Source: Hymenobacter volaticus
Lineage (GTDB): Bacteria; Bacteroidota; Bacteroidia; Cytophagales; Hymenobacteraceae
DNA: 64,000 nucleotides
Reading direction: 5' to 3'
Assembly: GCF_022921055.1 (NCBI RefSeq)
Contig: NZ_CP095061.1
Span: 3,821,501-3,885,500, forward strand
Under the pieces are notes generated by a model. The model worked only from the letters and a program-made list of their open reading frames with translations. It searched no databases and was not told the DNA's origin. Below, one piece after another: positions 8,697-17,088 of this stretch. A program made the position numbers and the translations under genes. The first letter of the stretch is position 1, and each line of letters starts with the position of its first letter.

Positions 8697-9170
8697 ATGA
8701 CCATCCGCGAAGCTACTTCCCACGACCTCGACGAGCTGTACCGGCTGTGGTGCGAACTGATGGAAATGCACCAAGCCTACCACCCCGTTTTTGGGTACCA
8801 TCGGGCCGCCAAAGCGGAACTGCGACGTCTGCTGCGTGACCGGCTCTATGAAGCCTACACCCGCATTTTTGTGGTGGAAAAACCGGGTGGACTGGCCGGC
8901 CTGTTGGTGGCCACTTATCAGATTGGCAGCCGGGGTATGCACTTTCACCGCCGCGGCTATATCGCCGAAACCATTGTGGAGGAAGCACATCGTCGGCAAG
9001 GCATGGGGCGGGCACTCTTTAGCTCAGCCAAAGCGTGGCTTACCGTGCAAGGAGCCGACCATCTTGAACTGCAGGTAGCTATTGCCAACCCGGCGGCGCA
9101 GCACTTTTGGGCGGCCCAAGGCTTCACGGTCGCCACACAGCACATGATCCTGCCCATGGTCGAGCTGTAA
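8697..9170 (+). CDS. GNAT family N-acetyltransferase
   Basis: 157 residues. The start ATG at 8697 gives MTIREATSHDLDELYRLW, the usual first strand and helix of GNAT proteins; an upstream in-frame alternative start at 8640 has no support. The acetyl-CoA-binding motif A is AHRRQGMGRALF (R/Q-x-x-G-x-G/A), followed by motif B with NPAAQHFWAAQGF. It transfers an acetyl group from acetyl-CoA to an amine; whether the acceptor is a small molecule or a protein N-terminus is unknown. Cytoplasmic, no operon partner. Confidence 0.85.
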   Translation: MTIREATSHDLDELYRLWCELMEMHQAYHPVFGYHRAAKAELRRLLRDRLYEAYTRIFVVEKPGGLAGLLVATYQIGSRGMHFHRRGYIAETIVEEAHRRQGMGRALFSSAKAWLTVQGADHLELQVAIANPAAQHFWAAQGFTVATQHMILPMVEL

Positions 9171-9285
9171 GGCAAAAACGTTGCAAACACTTGGCCGCAA
9201 GCTCAACAAGCACCAAACAGAACAGTAAGATATTGCGTTAGGAAGACCTGCGCTGTTGCGCTGCTCACTTCTGGCCCGACTGTTT

Positions 9286-9996
9286 ATGTTACTCACAGCC
9301 CCTGTTGATCCATTCGACTGGAATAGATTTTTCTTATCAGACAATGCCCCGCCGCTGTATCTGCTGGAAATAGCATTACGCTGCCTGCTCACGTACTTGC
9401 TGGTACTTGGGGCGCTGCGTGTAACCGGTCGGCGGGGCGTGCGGCAACTGTCCATCTTCGAGCTAAGCATCATTTTGGCCTTGGGCTCGGCCGCCGGCGA
9501 CGCCATGTTCTACGACGACGTGCCGATGCTGCACGTCTTGGTCGTGTTTGTGATGGTGTCGGCGCTTTACCTGGTTTTCAACCGACTCACCGAAAAATTT
9601 CCTCGTTTCAGCGACTGGCTGGAAGGAGCCCCCGTGTTGCTGGTAGAAAACGGCGAGATTAACCTTGCCAATTTCAACAAACAGAAGCTCACTCAAAAAG
9701 AGTTGTTTGGTGAGCTGCGGCAGCATCAGGTAGAGCACCTCGGCCAAGTACGCCGCGCTTATATTGAGGCCACTGGCAACTTCAGCTCTTTTTTCTTTGA
9801 AGATGATGATGTCCGCCCGGGCTTGCCTATTCTGCCCGAAGGCCTGATGCAGCCACCTCGCCAAGTTGAAAAAGCGGGTCTGCACGCCTGTTCTTTGTGC
9901 GGCCACGTGCAAGAGCTACCACAACACACGGCCCACTGCACTGTGTGCAACAACGATACGTGGCTTGAAGCGTGTACTGCCAAACGGCAAGCTTAG
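9286..9996 (+). CDS. DUF421 (YetF-like) membrane protein with C-terminal zinc ribbon
   Basis: 236 residues from the ATG at 9286. Three transmembrane segments occupy roughly residues 20-105 (LLTYLLVLGALRV, IFELSIILALGSAAGDA, HVLVVFVMVSALYLVF), then the cytoplasmic DUF421 domain with GAPVLLVENGEI and the HLGQVRRAYIEATG section. This is the YetF family, whose best-known members influence spore germination or stress in Bacillus; the biochemical role is unclear. After an acidic FFFEDDD and a proline-rich linker, the last ~40 residues carry CSLCGH and CTVCNND, a CxxC-x12-CxxC pattern that should bind zinc. That tail is not part of the basic family. It is convergent with the alpha/beta hydrolase gene, 11 bases apart. 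Confidence 0.82.
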   Translation: MLLTAPVDPFDWNRFFLSDNAPPLYLLEIALRCLLTYLLVLGALRVTGRRGVRQLSIFELSIILALGSAAGDAMFYDDVPMLHVLVVFVMVSALYLVFNRLTEKFPRFSDWLEGAPVLLVENGEINLANFNKQKLTQKELFGELRQHQVEHLGQVRRAYIEATGNFSSFFFEDDDVRPGLPILPEGLMQPPRQVEKAGLHACSLCGHVQELPQHTAHCTVCNNDTWLEACTAKRQA

Positions 9997-10007
9997 CAAC
10001 CAACTAC

Positions 10008-10700
10008 TCAAACTTGCTCGGCAGACTCCGTAGCGGCCGTGAGTTGCTTGACCAGCCACCGTACCACATCAGCATCTACTTGGTCTCGGCATTCATCTAG
10101 CCCATGCCGGCAACCGGGATAGAGCAAGATTTCTTTGGGTTCCTGCGCACGGTTATATATGCTTTTCGAGCAAGCATCCGACAAGATTTCGTCGGCCGTG
10201 CCGTGTAGCACCAGCAACGGCCGCGGACTGACGCGCGGAGCCAAGTCGGTACCGTAAGTTTGGCTGCTCATGGCTACCACGGCTACCACTTCGTCGCTAA
10301 GCGCCCCGGCACTTATCACTACGGCCCCGCCAAACGAGTGCCCTACCAGCGCAACGGCTCTATAGCCGAGTTGCCGCACCAGATACTGCACTCCTAGTAG
10401 AGTATCAACCACGCAGTCTTCCAAGTAATTAGGTTTGCGGTAGTGCAGGCGCAACGAAGCAATGCCCTGCGCCGCCAAATGCCCTGCCAGTCGGGGGTAC
10501 ATGCCCCACGCGGGCCCGTCGAGGCCACCGCCTGAACCTCCGACCCACACCACGGCCGCCGCCCCGGCTGCGGTCGGGTGCAAGCGGGCCGCAATTACGC
10601 CCGCGTTGGTTTCCAGTAATAGCGCCTCTACCCCGTGCTCGTCCGTACTATCAACCGTTACTGCTTTCAACACAAATTCCTGTTCCTGCCGCCTAGCCAT
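10008..10700 (-). CDS. Alpha/beta hydrolase (dienelactone-hydrolase-like)
   Basis: 230 residues from the ATG at 10700. Nucleophile elbow GHSFGG, acid in HGTADEI and catalytic His in GCRHGLDE give the full Ser-Asp-His triad in the right order. It is a soluble cytoplasmic serine hydrolase of the dienelactone-hydrolase-like/AXE-like type; the substrate is not evident. An in-frame ATG at 10808 would add 36 residues of atypical composition, which I reject. Divergent from the VOC gene across a 224-base region without a clear promoter match. Confidence 0.82.
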   Translation of the reverse strand: MARRQEQEFVLKAVTVDSTDEHGVEALLLETNAGVIAARLHPTAAGAAAVVWVGGSGGGLDGPAWGMYPRLAGHLAAQGIASLRLHYRKPNYLEDCVVDTLLGVQYLVRQLGYRAVALVGHSFGGAVVISAGALSDEVVAVVAMSSQTYGTDLAPRVSPRPLLVLHGTADEILSDACSKSIYNRAQEPKEILLYPGCRHGLDECRDQVDADVVRWLVKQLTAATESAEQV

Positions 10701-10924
10701 ACTAGTGTAGTTGATTTTCTGCCTTCTATAGGGGTGTACTGATACGGCCTGACATTGATGCTGCGGAGGTTGCAACGGTATAGTCTCACGCAGGAGCTTG
10801 TCCTGCATTTTTGATCACCTCCACGGCATAGCCTAGCTGCTTTGCATACCTTCACCAGTACTTGCAACTGCGGTTACAGTCCTCTCCTGTCTGATTTTGT
10901 CTTTACCGTTTAGCTTAAAAACGT

Positions 10925-11314
10925 ATGATCGGTCTGCTTCACGTTCACCACATTGCTATCATCTGCCAAGACTACGCGGTGTCCAAGCGGTTTTATACCG
11001 AAGTTCTAGGTTTGGAAATTATTCGGGAAGTGCACCGCGTCGAGCGACAGTCGTGGAAACTGGATTTGGCGTTGCAAGGCCAGTACGTTATCGAGTTGTT
11101 TTCCTTTCCTGAGCCTCCACCCCGCCCCAACCGCCCCGAAGCCGCCGGCTTGCGCCACTTGGCCTTCGCCGTCTCCGACCTAGACGCTACTGTCCACGGC
11201 CTAGCGGCACACGGTGTAGCCTCGGAACCCATTCGAGTCGATGAGTTTACCGACCGACGCTTCACGTTCATTCAGGACCCCGACGGGCTGCCGTTAGAGT
11301 TTTATGAAGCTTAA
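10925..11314 (+). CDS. gloA2: VOC family glyoxalase-like protein (YaeR type)
   Basis: 129 residues, close to Escherichia coli YaeR/GloA2 in phrase order: HHIAIICQDYAVSKRFY, then QYVIELFSFP, then GLRHLAFAVSDLD, then DPDGLPLEFYE. The metal ligands expected for the vicinal-oxygen-chelate fold (His near the N-terminus, Glu in IELF, His in LRHLAF, Glu in LEFYE) are all present. It may isomerise a glutathione- or bacillithiol-like hemithioacetal, but the physiological substrate of this clade is not established. Convergent with the next minus-strand gene. Confidence 0.85.
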   Translation: MIGLLHVHHIAIICQDYAVSKRFYTEVLGLEIIREVHRVERQSWKLDLALQGQYVIELFSFPEPPPRPNRPEAAGLRHLAFAVSDLDATVHGLAAHGVASEPIRVDEFTDRRFTFIQDPDGLPLEFYEA

Positions 11315-11336
11315 TGCTCTGTCACTACCCTGCAGC

Positions 11337-11981
11337 TTACATAATAGTGAGCTTCCAATAGCTTATTGGTGTATGATCGGAATACGATTCCCGCTTTAGG
11401 TAAAGGACAGTTGACGAGGTCCAGAAAATTTCTTCAGGCTCCCACGTGGTTGGCTGCGTCTCCCATACTTTCTGTAGCACCCCGTCCTTCATTTGAAATA
11501 GTTGAACTATATTAGGCTGTCCGCCGCTGTACTCTAGTCCGGGACAGATGGCAACTACCTGTTTTTGGTCGGGCGCATATAGTGGCGCGCCCCACAAGGT
11601 TAGTCGCCGCCCATTTTTTGCAATCAGCCACCATTCCGATGTTTCATAGCGGGTTACTTTCACTACGTGCCGCTGAAAACTGGTTAGGTAACCCATGTAA
11701 GTGTAGGTAATCTGCTCGTCTTCGGAGTGGCCTTGCTTGACTTGGGTTTCCCGTATTACCAGATCCCGAAACACCTGTAGCCCTTGCGTAGTAGGGACAG
11801 TCAGCGTAGAGCCTGTTTTTTTGAGTGGGTATGTGGTGGCGGGCTTCGCTGTAGTGGCTGCTTTACGAGCCTGGCTGTATTCTGAGGCAGATATTTCGCT
11901 GAACGTCACGGTTGGTGCAGAAGGCAAGAGCATACTTGCTGTGCTACTTAACCAGAAAACCCAAATAGGTACAGAGACCAT
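11337..11981 (-). CDS. Hypothetical exported protein
   Basis: 214 residues from the ATG at 11981 (another ATG at 11999 is possible). The N-terminus is hydrophobic (VPIWVFWLSSTASMLLPSAP) and reads as a signal peptide. The remainder is soluble, beta-rich and Thr/Trp/Tyr-rich, with no motif I recognise; the C-terminal half (PDQKQVVAICPGLEY, IVQLFQMKDGVLQKVWE) resembles a beta-propeller blade or a small sensor-like sandwich, but that is a guess. Ends 22 bases from the convergent gloA2 gene. Confidence 0.6.
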   Translation of the reverse strand: MVSVPIWVFWLSSTASMLLPSAPTVTFSEISASEYSQARKAATTAKPATTYPLKKTGSTLTVPTTQGLQVFRDLVIRETQVKQGHSEDEQITYTYMGYLTSFQRHVVKVTRYETSEWWLIAKNGRRLTLWGAPLYAPDQKQVVAICPGLEYSGGQPNIVQLFQMKDGVLQKVWETQPTTWEPEEIFWTSSTVLYLKRESYSDHTPISYWKLTIM

Positions 11982-12151
11982 AGTAGTGCTGTAAAGCAAG
12001 AGCGCGCTTCAAAGTACATCTTTTCATGCTCCACATTATGTTCCTGAGCACTCATTAGATGCTTTTGGTACTGCTGATCGGCCTTTCGCTGCTTTAAATG
12101 TGAAGCTTTTCCTGTGGCGGAGAGATGATTCGGCGTTACCTTGCCTCCGTT

Positions 12152-14053
12152 ATGCCCGAACCACAGCAGCCGCTTCCGTACCTCATCATTGACTTCGATA
12201 GTACGTTCACGCAAGTAGAAGGCCTCGACGAACTAGCCGATATTGCCCTAGAAGGCCACCCCGACCGAGAAAAGGTAGTTGGCGCGATTCGCGCTCTTAC
12301 CGACCGAGGCATGAGCGGAGAGCTGAATTTCTCGGAGTCGTTGAAGCAGCGGCTGGCGCTGCTGCCCGCGCATCAGCGGCATCTGGCGCCGCTGGTGGAG
12401 CGGCTGAAAGGCAAGGTGTCGGAGAGCATCGTGCGCAACCGGGGCTTCTTCGAGCAGTTTCGGGGGCGGGTGTATATCGTGAGCAGTGGCTTCCGCGAGT
12501 TCATTGAGCCGGTGGTAGCTGAGTATGGTATTGCCGCCGATTTCGTGCTGGCCAACACATTCACCTACGCCCCCGACGGCAGCATCAACGGCTTCGACAC
12601 CACCAATATTTTGAGCCGCGACGGTGGCAAAATCGAGCAACTGCGCCAACTCGACCTCCTGGGCGACGTGTACGTGCTCGGCGACGGCTACACCGACTAC
12701 CAGATCCGGGAAGCGGGCCTGGCCAACCGCTTCTACGCCTTCACCGAAAATGTAACCCGCGACGCCGTCGTGGCCCGCGCCGATGAAGTGCTGCCTTCCT
12801 TCGACGAATTTCTCTACCAGAACAAGCTTCCCATGACCCTTTCGTACCCCAAAAACCGCATTAAGGTCCTGCTGCTCGAAAACCCTGACGTCCGCGCTGC
12901 CGAACTGTTTCGCCAGGAAGGCTACCAAGTGGAAACCATCCCCGGCGGCCTTGACGAAGATGAACTGGTGCAGCACATCGAAGGCGTGAGCATCCTGGGT
13001 ATTCGCAGTAAAACCAACGTGACGCCCCGCGTACTGGAAGCTGCCAACCGCCTGATTGCGGTGGGTGCGTTCTGCATCGGCACCAACCAGATTGACTTGG
13101 CCGGCTGCATGAAGAAAGGCGTGGCGGTGTTCAACGCGCCGTTCAGCAACACCCGCTCGGTGGTGGAACTGGCGCTCGGCGAAATCATCATGCTGGCCCG
13201 CCGCATCCCCGACAAAAACCCGAAGATGCACCGCGGCGAATGGGACAAGTCGGCAAAGGGTTCGTTTGAAATCCGGGGCAAAACGCTCGGCATCGTGGGT
13301 TACGGCAATATCGGCAGCCAGCTATCGGTGGTAGCCGAGGCGGTCGGCATGAAAGTAGTGTACTATGACGTGGCCGAAAAGCTGCAATTAGGCAACGCCG
13401 TAAAGTGCCGCACCCTGGAAGAGCTGCTGCGCCAATCCGACGTAGTAACGCTGCACGTAGACGGCCGCAAGGAAAACACCAACCTCTTCGGAGCCACCGA
13501 ATTAGCCATGATGAAGCCCGGCGCGCTGCTGCTCAATAACAGCCGCGGCCACATCGTGGACCTGCCTGCCCTGGCCGACGTGCTCCGCTCCGGCCACCTC
13601 GGTGGTGCCGCCGTCGACGTGTTTCCGTACGAGCCGAAAACCAACCAGGAGAGCTTCGAGAGTGAGTTGCGTGGCCTGCCCAACGTGCTCTTAACGCCCC
13701 ATATCGGCGGTAGCACGGCCGAGGCGCAGCGCAACATTGCCGAGTTCGTGCCGGAGCGCATCATGCAGTATATCAACACCGGCAACACGCAGCAGAGCGT
13801 CAATTTTCCCAATATTCAGCTACCCGAGCAGCAGGCACACCGCCTCATTCACATCCACGCCAACGTGCCTGGTGTGCTGGCCCGCATCAACAACGTGCTA
13901 GCCGCTCACCACGTCAACATCCTCGGCCAGTACCTGAAAACCAACGAGCACATCGGCTACGTGATAACCGACATCGACAAGCAGTACGAGCAGGAAGTAA
14001 TTGGCGAGTTGCGCAAGGTGGAGCACACCATCAAGTTCCGGGTGCTGTACTAA
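12152..14053 (+). CDS. serA: Fused phosphoserine phosphatase / D-3-phosphoglycerate dehydrogenase
   Basis: 633 residues combining two serine-pathway enzymes. Residues 1-~230 are a HAD-IB phosphatase of SerB type: DFDST at 14-18 (nucleophile Asp14, acid Asp16), SGFREF (motif II Ser), and GDGYTD at 177-182 (motif IV). Residues ~236-560 are D-3-phosphoglycerate dehydrogenase: Rossmann GYGNIGS at 383-389, catalytic Arg465 in NSRGHIVD and His517 in TPHIGGST. Residues ~564-633 are an ACT domain (HANVPGVLARINNVLA), expected to bind serine and inhibit the first step. The chain thus holds steps one and three; serC (step two) is not in the window. The ATG at 12125 is an alternative start adding nine residues. 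Confidence 0.88.
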   Translation: MPEPQQPLPYLIIDFDSTFTQVEGLDELADIALEGHPDREKVVGAIRALTDRGMSGELNFSESLKQRLALLPAHQRHLAPLVERLKGKVSESIVRNRGFFEQFRGRVYIVSSGFREFIEPVVAEYGIAADFVLANTFTYAPDGSINGFDTTNILSRDGGKIEQLRQLDLLGDVYVLGDGYTDYQIREAGLANRFYAFTENVTRDAVVARADEVLPSFDEFLYQNKLPMTLSYPKNRIKVLLLENPDVRAAELFRQEGYQVETIPGGLDEDELVQHIEGVSILGIRSKTNVTPRVLEAANRLIAVGAFCIGTNQIDLAGCMKKGVAVFNAPFSNTRSVVELALGEIIMLARRIPDKNPKMHRGEWDKSAKGSFEIRGKTLGIVGYGNIGSQLSVVAEAVGMKVVYYDVAEKLQLGNAVKCRTLEELLRQSDVVTLHVDGRKENTNLFGATELAMMKPGALLLNNSRGHIVDLPALADVLRSGHLGGAAVDVFPYEPKTNQESFESELRGLPNVLLTPHIGGSTAEAQRNIAEFVPERIMQYINTGNTQQSVNFPNIQLPEQQAHRLIHIHANVPGVLARINNVLAAHHVNILGQYLKTNEHIGYVITDIDKQYEQEVIGELRKVEHTIKFRVLY

Positions 14054-14090
14054 ATAATTGAGGTTTAATAATTTTTCATTTAATCAGTTT

Positions 14091-14117
14091 GTCATGCTGC
14101 GCTTGTCGAAGCATGAC
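14091..14117 (+). repeat. Mini palindrome related to family F1
   Basis: GTCATGCTGCG at the left and CGAAGCATGAC at the right form a 27-base partial palindrome 40 bases after the serA fusion stop. Its ends match the outer arms of F1 but it lacks the F1 core, so it may be a minimal relative. Confidence 0.6.
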
Positions 14118-14190
14118 ATTCTTTTTTGCTTGTTGTCCACGGCTTCGTCAACTGCCTATTCCTTGGTAGCGTAGTTCTGCTGAAAACCTA

Positions 14191-14601
14191 ATGCACATGG
14201 AAGCAAACGAGAATAGTGAGCAGTATCTCAAGGCCATCCGGCTCATTAACACCGATGATGAGCACTGCACATTTGAGGTAGGTAAGCTTCCAATTCAAGC
14301 CCACATAGCGGCTACTTACTTTTTTGGTAAGACTGAAGTAAGCAATGAACATAAGCCGCATCCTGCTCCCCGTACGCAGTTTGTCGTCACGCTCAAAGGC
14401 AAGCTGCGCTTCACAGTAAGCAACGGCGACACATTCATTGTCGAGCCTGGCACTATTCTTCTGGCGGAAGATACCAAAGGCCCTGGCCACAGTTGGGAGC
14501 TACTGGAGGGGGATACTTGGGAACGGCTTTATATTCCTTTCGCACCCGGCACCAACCACGGCTTTATCCCTGACAAGGGCATGCCGTCGAACACCAAGTA
14601 G
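14191..14601 (+). CDS. Cupin domain protein
   Basis: 136 residues. The second half is a small cupin barrel: PRTQFVVTLKGKLRFTVSNGDTFIVEPGTILLAEDT, followed by GPGHSWE, which supplies a His of the second cupin motif. It is cytoplasmic, with no signal peptide. Small cupins include dioxygenases, isomerases and sugar- or metal-binding sensors; there is no neighbour to suggest which. The start is ATG 14191 (a second Met two codons on). After the stop lies a weak 10-base inverted repeat (14622-14631 / 14657-14666). Confidence 0.75.
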   Translation: MHMEANENSEQYLKAIRLINTDDEHCTFEVGKLPIQAHIAATYFFGKTEVSNEHKPHPAPRTQFVVTLKGKLRFTVSNGDTFIVEPGTILLAEDTKGPGHSWELLEGDTWERLYIPFAPGTNHGFIPDKGMPSNTK

Positions 14602-14709
14602 CTTCGAAAGGGTGCCACCTTCAACGGCCTCAGATTCCGCTTTTGCTGTGGAGCCGGAGGCCGTTGGGGATATAGGCGACGCTAATTTTGTAACAGGTAT
14701 TTTCGGCAC

Positions 14710-15393
14710 CTACTCTCCTAGCCGCTTTTCGTAATCGTAGTCGGCGAAAGAAACCTGGCCAAAGTCGCGGACGGTTTCGATATGGGTTTCGACTTTTTCG
14801 GGGTCGGCGGCGTGGAAACTGTCGCCGCCTTCGCGGTGCAGGTACCACTGTTTGTCGGCGGGGGCGTATTTGAAGGTGCTGATGTGGGTCCAGCGCCAGC
14901 CGCTGCCGCCGTAGTGCTCCACGGAGAAGAATCCTTTTTTAATGGTGATGCCCTGATATGGGTCGCCCATCATGCCGCCGCAGCCAGAACACATGACGGC
15001 TCGGTCGTTGCGGGCAGCTAGTTGGTAGCGGTGGTTGGGCTGGCCGAGCAGCAGCAGTAAAGGCCGGTCCAGGGTGTCGCCCATTGCGGAGGTATCGGGA
15101 TCTATGCGTTGGAGCACGAGCACCTTATCGGGCAAAGCATCCAGGTTCAGGTCGCCGGAGGTGGCTTCAAGCAGGTTATACCCGGTCGGAATAAACGGTG
15201 CTAGCTGCTGCACAGAATCAGGAGCAGCAGTGGGTTCCACTTTCCTCGCTGCACTGGTTACCAGCTTTTGATTGGCTGGTACCGCAACAGCAGGCACGGA
15301 GGCTTCCATTCGCGTTTTTGACTGCTTTTGGCAGGCGTTGAGACCAACTACCAGAAACAGTGCTTGAATGATGCAGGTGTACTTGTTTCTCAT
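14710..15393 (-). CDS. Hypothetical lipoprotein
   Basis: 227 residues from the ATG at 15393, where MRNKYTCIIQALFLVVGLNAC forms a lipoprotein signal with lipobox LNAC; upstream in-frame residues to 15510 are not needed. The mature part has a low-complexity Ala/Val/Pro linker, then GDLNLDALPDKVLVLQ, a pattern seen in FG-GAP-like or calcium-binding repeats, and a CSGCGG cluster. Probably anchored in the outer or inner membrane facing the periplasm. Similar proteins are common as hypothetical lipoproteins in Bacteroidota; function unknown. Confidence 0.65.
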   Translation of the reverse strand: MRNKYTCIIQALFLVVGLNACQKQSKTRMEASVPAVAVPANQKLVTSAARKVEPTAAPDSVQQLAPFIPTGYNLLEATSGDLNLDALPDKVLVLQRIDPDTSAMGDTLDRPLLLLLGQPNHRYQLAARNDRAVMCSGCGGMMGDPYQGITIKKGFFSVEHYGGSGWRWTHISTFKYAPADKQWYLHREGGDSFHAADPEKVETHIETVRDFGQVSFADYDYEKRLGE

Positions 15394-15545
15394 GTTGCTT
15401 GAATAGCTGAAGATAGATAAGAAGCAATGGTATGCGCGGCGCAAATTGGAATAAGCAATTAGGTTTTCATCCTTCGTATGAAATTGCATTTCAGGCAGTT
15501 GCAATTGCAAGGTCCGCTGACTATCTTCCTATATAATCGGCTGCT

Positions 15546-17013
15546 ATGAAAACGTATCTACTTGGTCTACTGCTAGTACTGGGCTTTTCTGCAAGTGCCC
15601 AAAAACCGATGTCCTTCACACTGAAAGGCACAATTGGCAAACTAAACTCACCAGCCAAAGTATTCTTGTTGCAGGATGGCAGCTTCAATGACTTTGCCGT
15701 TCTGCACAATGGTGCTTTCGAGTTGAAAGGCACTGTAGACGTCCCAAATACACCATGTTACTACTAGTGCCAAGCGGGAAACTCAGTGACGCTTTTGGTG
15801 CCCCAACGTAGACCGCATTTTCTTTTTCCTAGGAGAAGGACCCACCCTATTCCATAGTGCTGACTCCCTAAAGAATGCTAAAATCACGGGGTCCAAGCTA
15901 ACGACGGAATACGAGAATTTGCAGACATCACTATTGCCCATCAACAACAAGATGCAGGCTCTGATGGCACAATATCCGGCGGCGCCGGAGCAGCAGTCCC
16001 CAGAACTCATGAAGCGTTTGGAGGCACAGAAGGAAGCGCTTACGCAAGAGCGCAATCAGCAAACCGAGGCTTTCATCAAAGCCAATCCAAACTCGTACGT
16101 AAGCTTGGATGCGTTGAAACGGATGGGCGGCAGAGTTCCGCAGTATGCGAAAATAGCACCGCTTTATAATGCGTTAGCCCCAACTATCCGGAATAGCTTA
16201 GGTGGGCGAGAATATGGCGCACGGCTTCAGGTTGTTCAAGCAGCCGTTGTCGGTACGGGTACGCAACTTCCCGACGACCCGGCGGTGAAACTAGCTGTCG
16301 AGAAGTACGAAGAAGAGCAGGAGAAAACGCTTGGTGAAAAACGTGAGAAGCAGAACAAGAAGCGCAACAAGCAATTGGCAGCGGCCACTAAGAAGCGCAA
16401 CAAGCAGCTGGCAGACTATATTAAAGCTAACCCTAACTCGCCTGAGAGCTTAGAGGCCATAAAGGAAATTGGCGGTCCTATACCAGATTATACAGTAGTA
16501 ATGCCGCTTTACAACGTGCTGGCTCCCGCGGTAAAAAACTCCCCGAAGGGCAAAGCATACAGCCAAATGCTGGAGCGTATCAAAGTTGTTTCCGTTGGGG
16601 CAGAAGCGCCCAACTTCATTCAGATGACGCCTGATGGCCAAAAAGTGTCATTGGCTGATTACCGTGGCAAGTATGTATTGGTGGATTTTTGGGCTTCTTG
16701 GTGCGGCCCTTGCCGAGCAGAAAATCCCAACTTGACTAAGGTCTACAACGAATACAAAAACCGCAACTTCGACATTCTAGGCGTGTCGCTCGATGATGAG
16801 AAGGATCGGGCTAAATGGCTAAAAGCTATCAAGGACGACCAGTTAGCTTGGACGCAAGTCTCAGACTTAAAAGGCCGACATAATGAGGTTGCTACGCGCT
16901 ACGTCGTACAGGCTATTCCGCAAAACTTCTTGGTTGGCCCCACCGGCAAGATCGTGGCGACGAACCTGCGCGGCGACGACCTAAAGACGACCTTAGCACG
17001 ATATATCAAATAG
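15546..17013 (+). pseudogene. TlpA-like thioredoxin-fold protein with DUF4369-like N-terminus, disrupted by two frameshifts
   Basis: The first frame (15546-15767) encodes a signal peptide (LLGLLLVLGFSASAQ) and the start of a DUF4369-like beta domain, ending ...NTPCYY and a stop. A middle frame continues as LVPSGKLSDAFGAP until TAG 15809; a third frame then runs NVDRIFFFLGEGPTLF through to a stop at 17013. Two single-base deletions, near 15764 and in the C run at 15801-15804, would explain the breaks; restoring them gives ~489 residues. The C-terminus is a thioredoxin domain with WCGPC. Between them a ~70-residue helical segment occurs twice (FIKANPNSYVSLDALKRMGG and YIKANPNSPESLEAIKEIGG). Normal members act in periplasmic thiol exchange. 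Whether the breaks are real or sequencing errors is open. Confidence 0.75.
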
Positions 17014-17061
17014 GTCGGGGTTTCCACTGGCTGTTTTAAGAGCATTCTTTTCTGGTAAGAT

Positions 17062-17080
17062 GCCTTCTGAACACGAAGGC
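17062..17080 (-). terminator. Weak hairpin downstream of dacB
   Basis: GCCTTC (17062-17067), 7-base loop, GAAGGC (17075-17080), just past the dacB stop on the minus strand. No strong T run follows. Confidence 0.3.
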
Positions 17081-17088
17081 CTGTGCTC

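Noticed and set aside
12248..13231. Long minus-strand frame (327 codons) inside the serA fusion
   Set aside because: It is antisense to a well-conserved gene and arises from GC-rich codon bias; composition is unlike a real protein.
14622..14666. Inverted repeat CAACGGCCTC / GAGGCCGTTG after the cupin gene
   Set aside because: Loop of 25 bases and no T run; may be chance, so I did not list it as a terminator.
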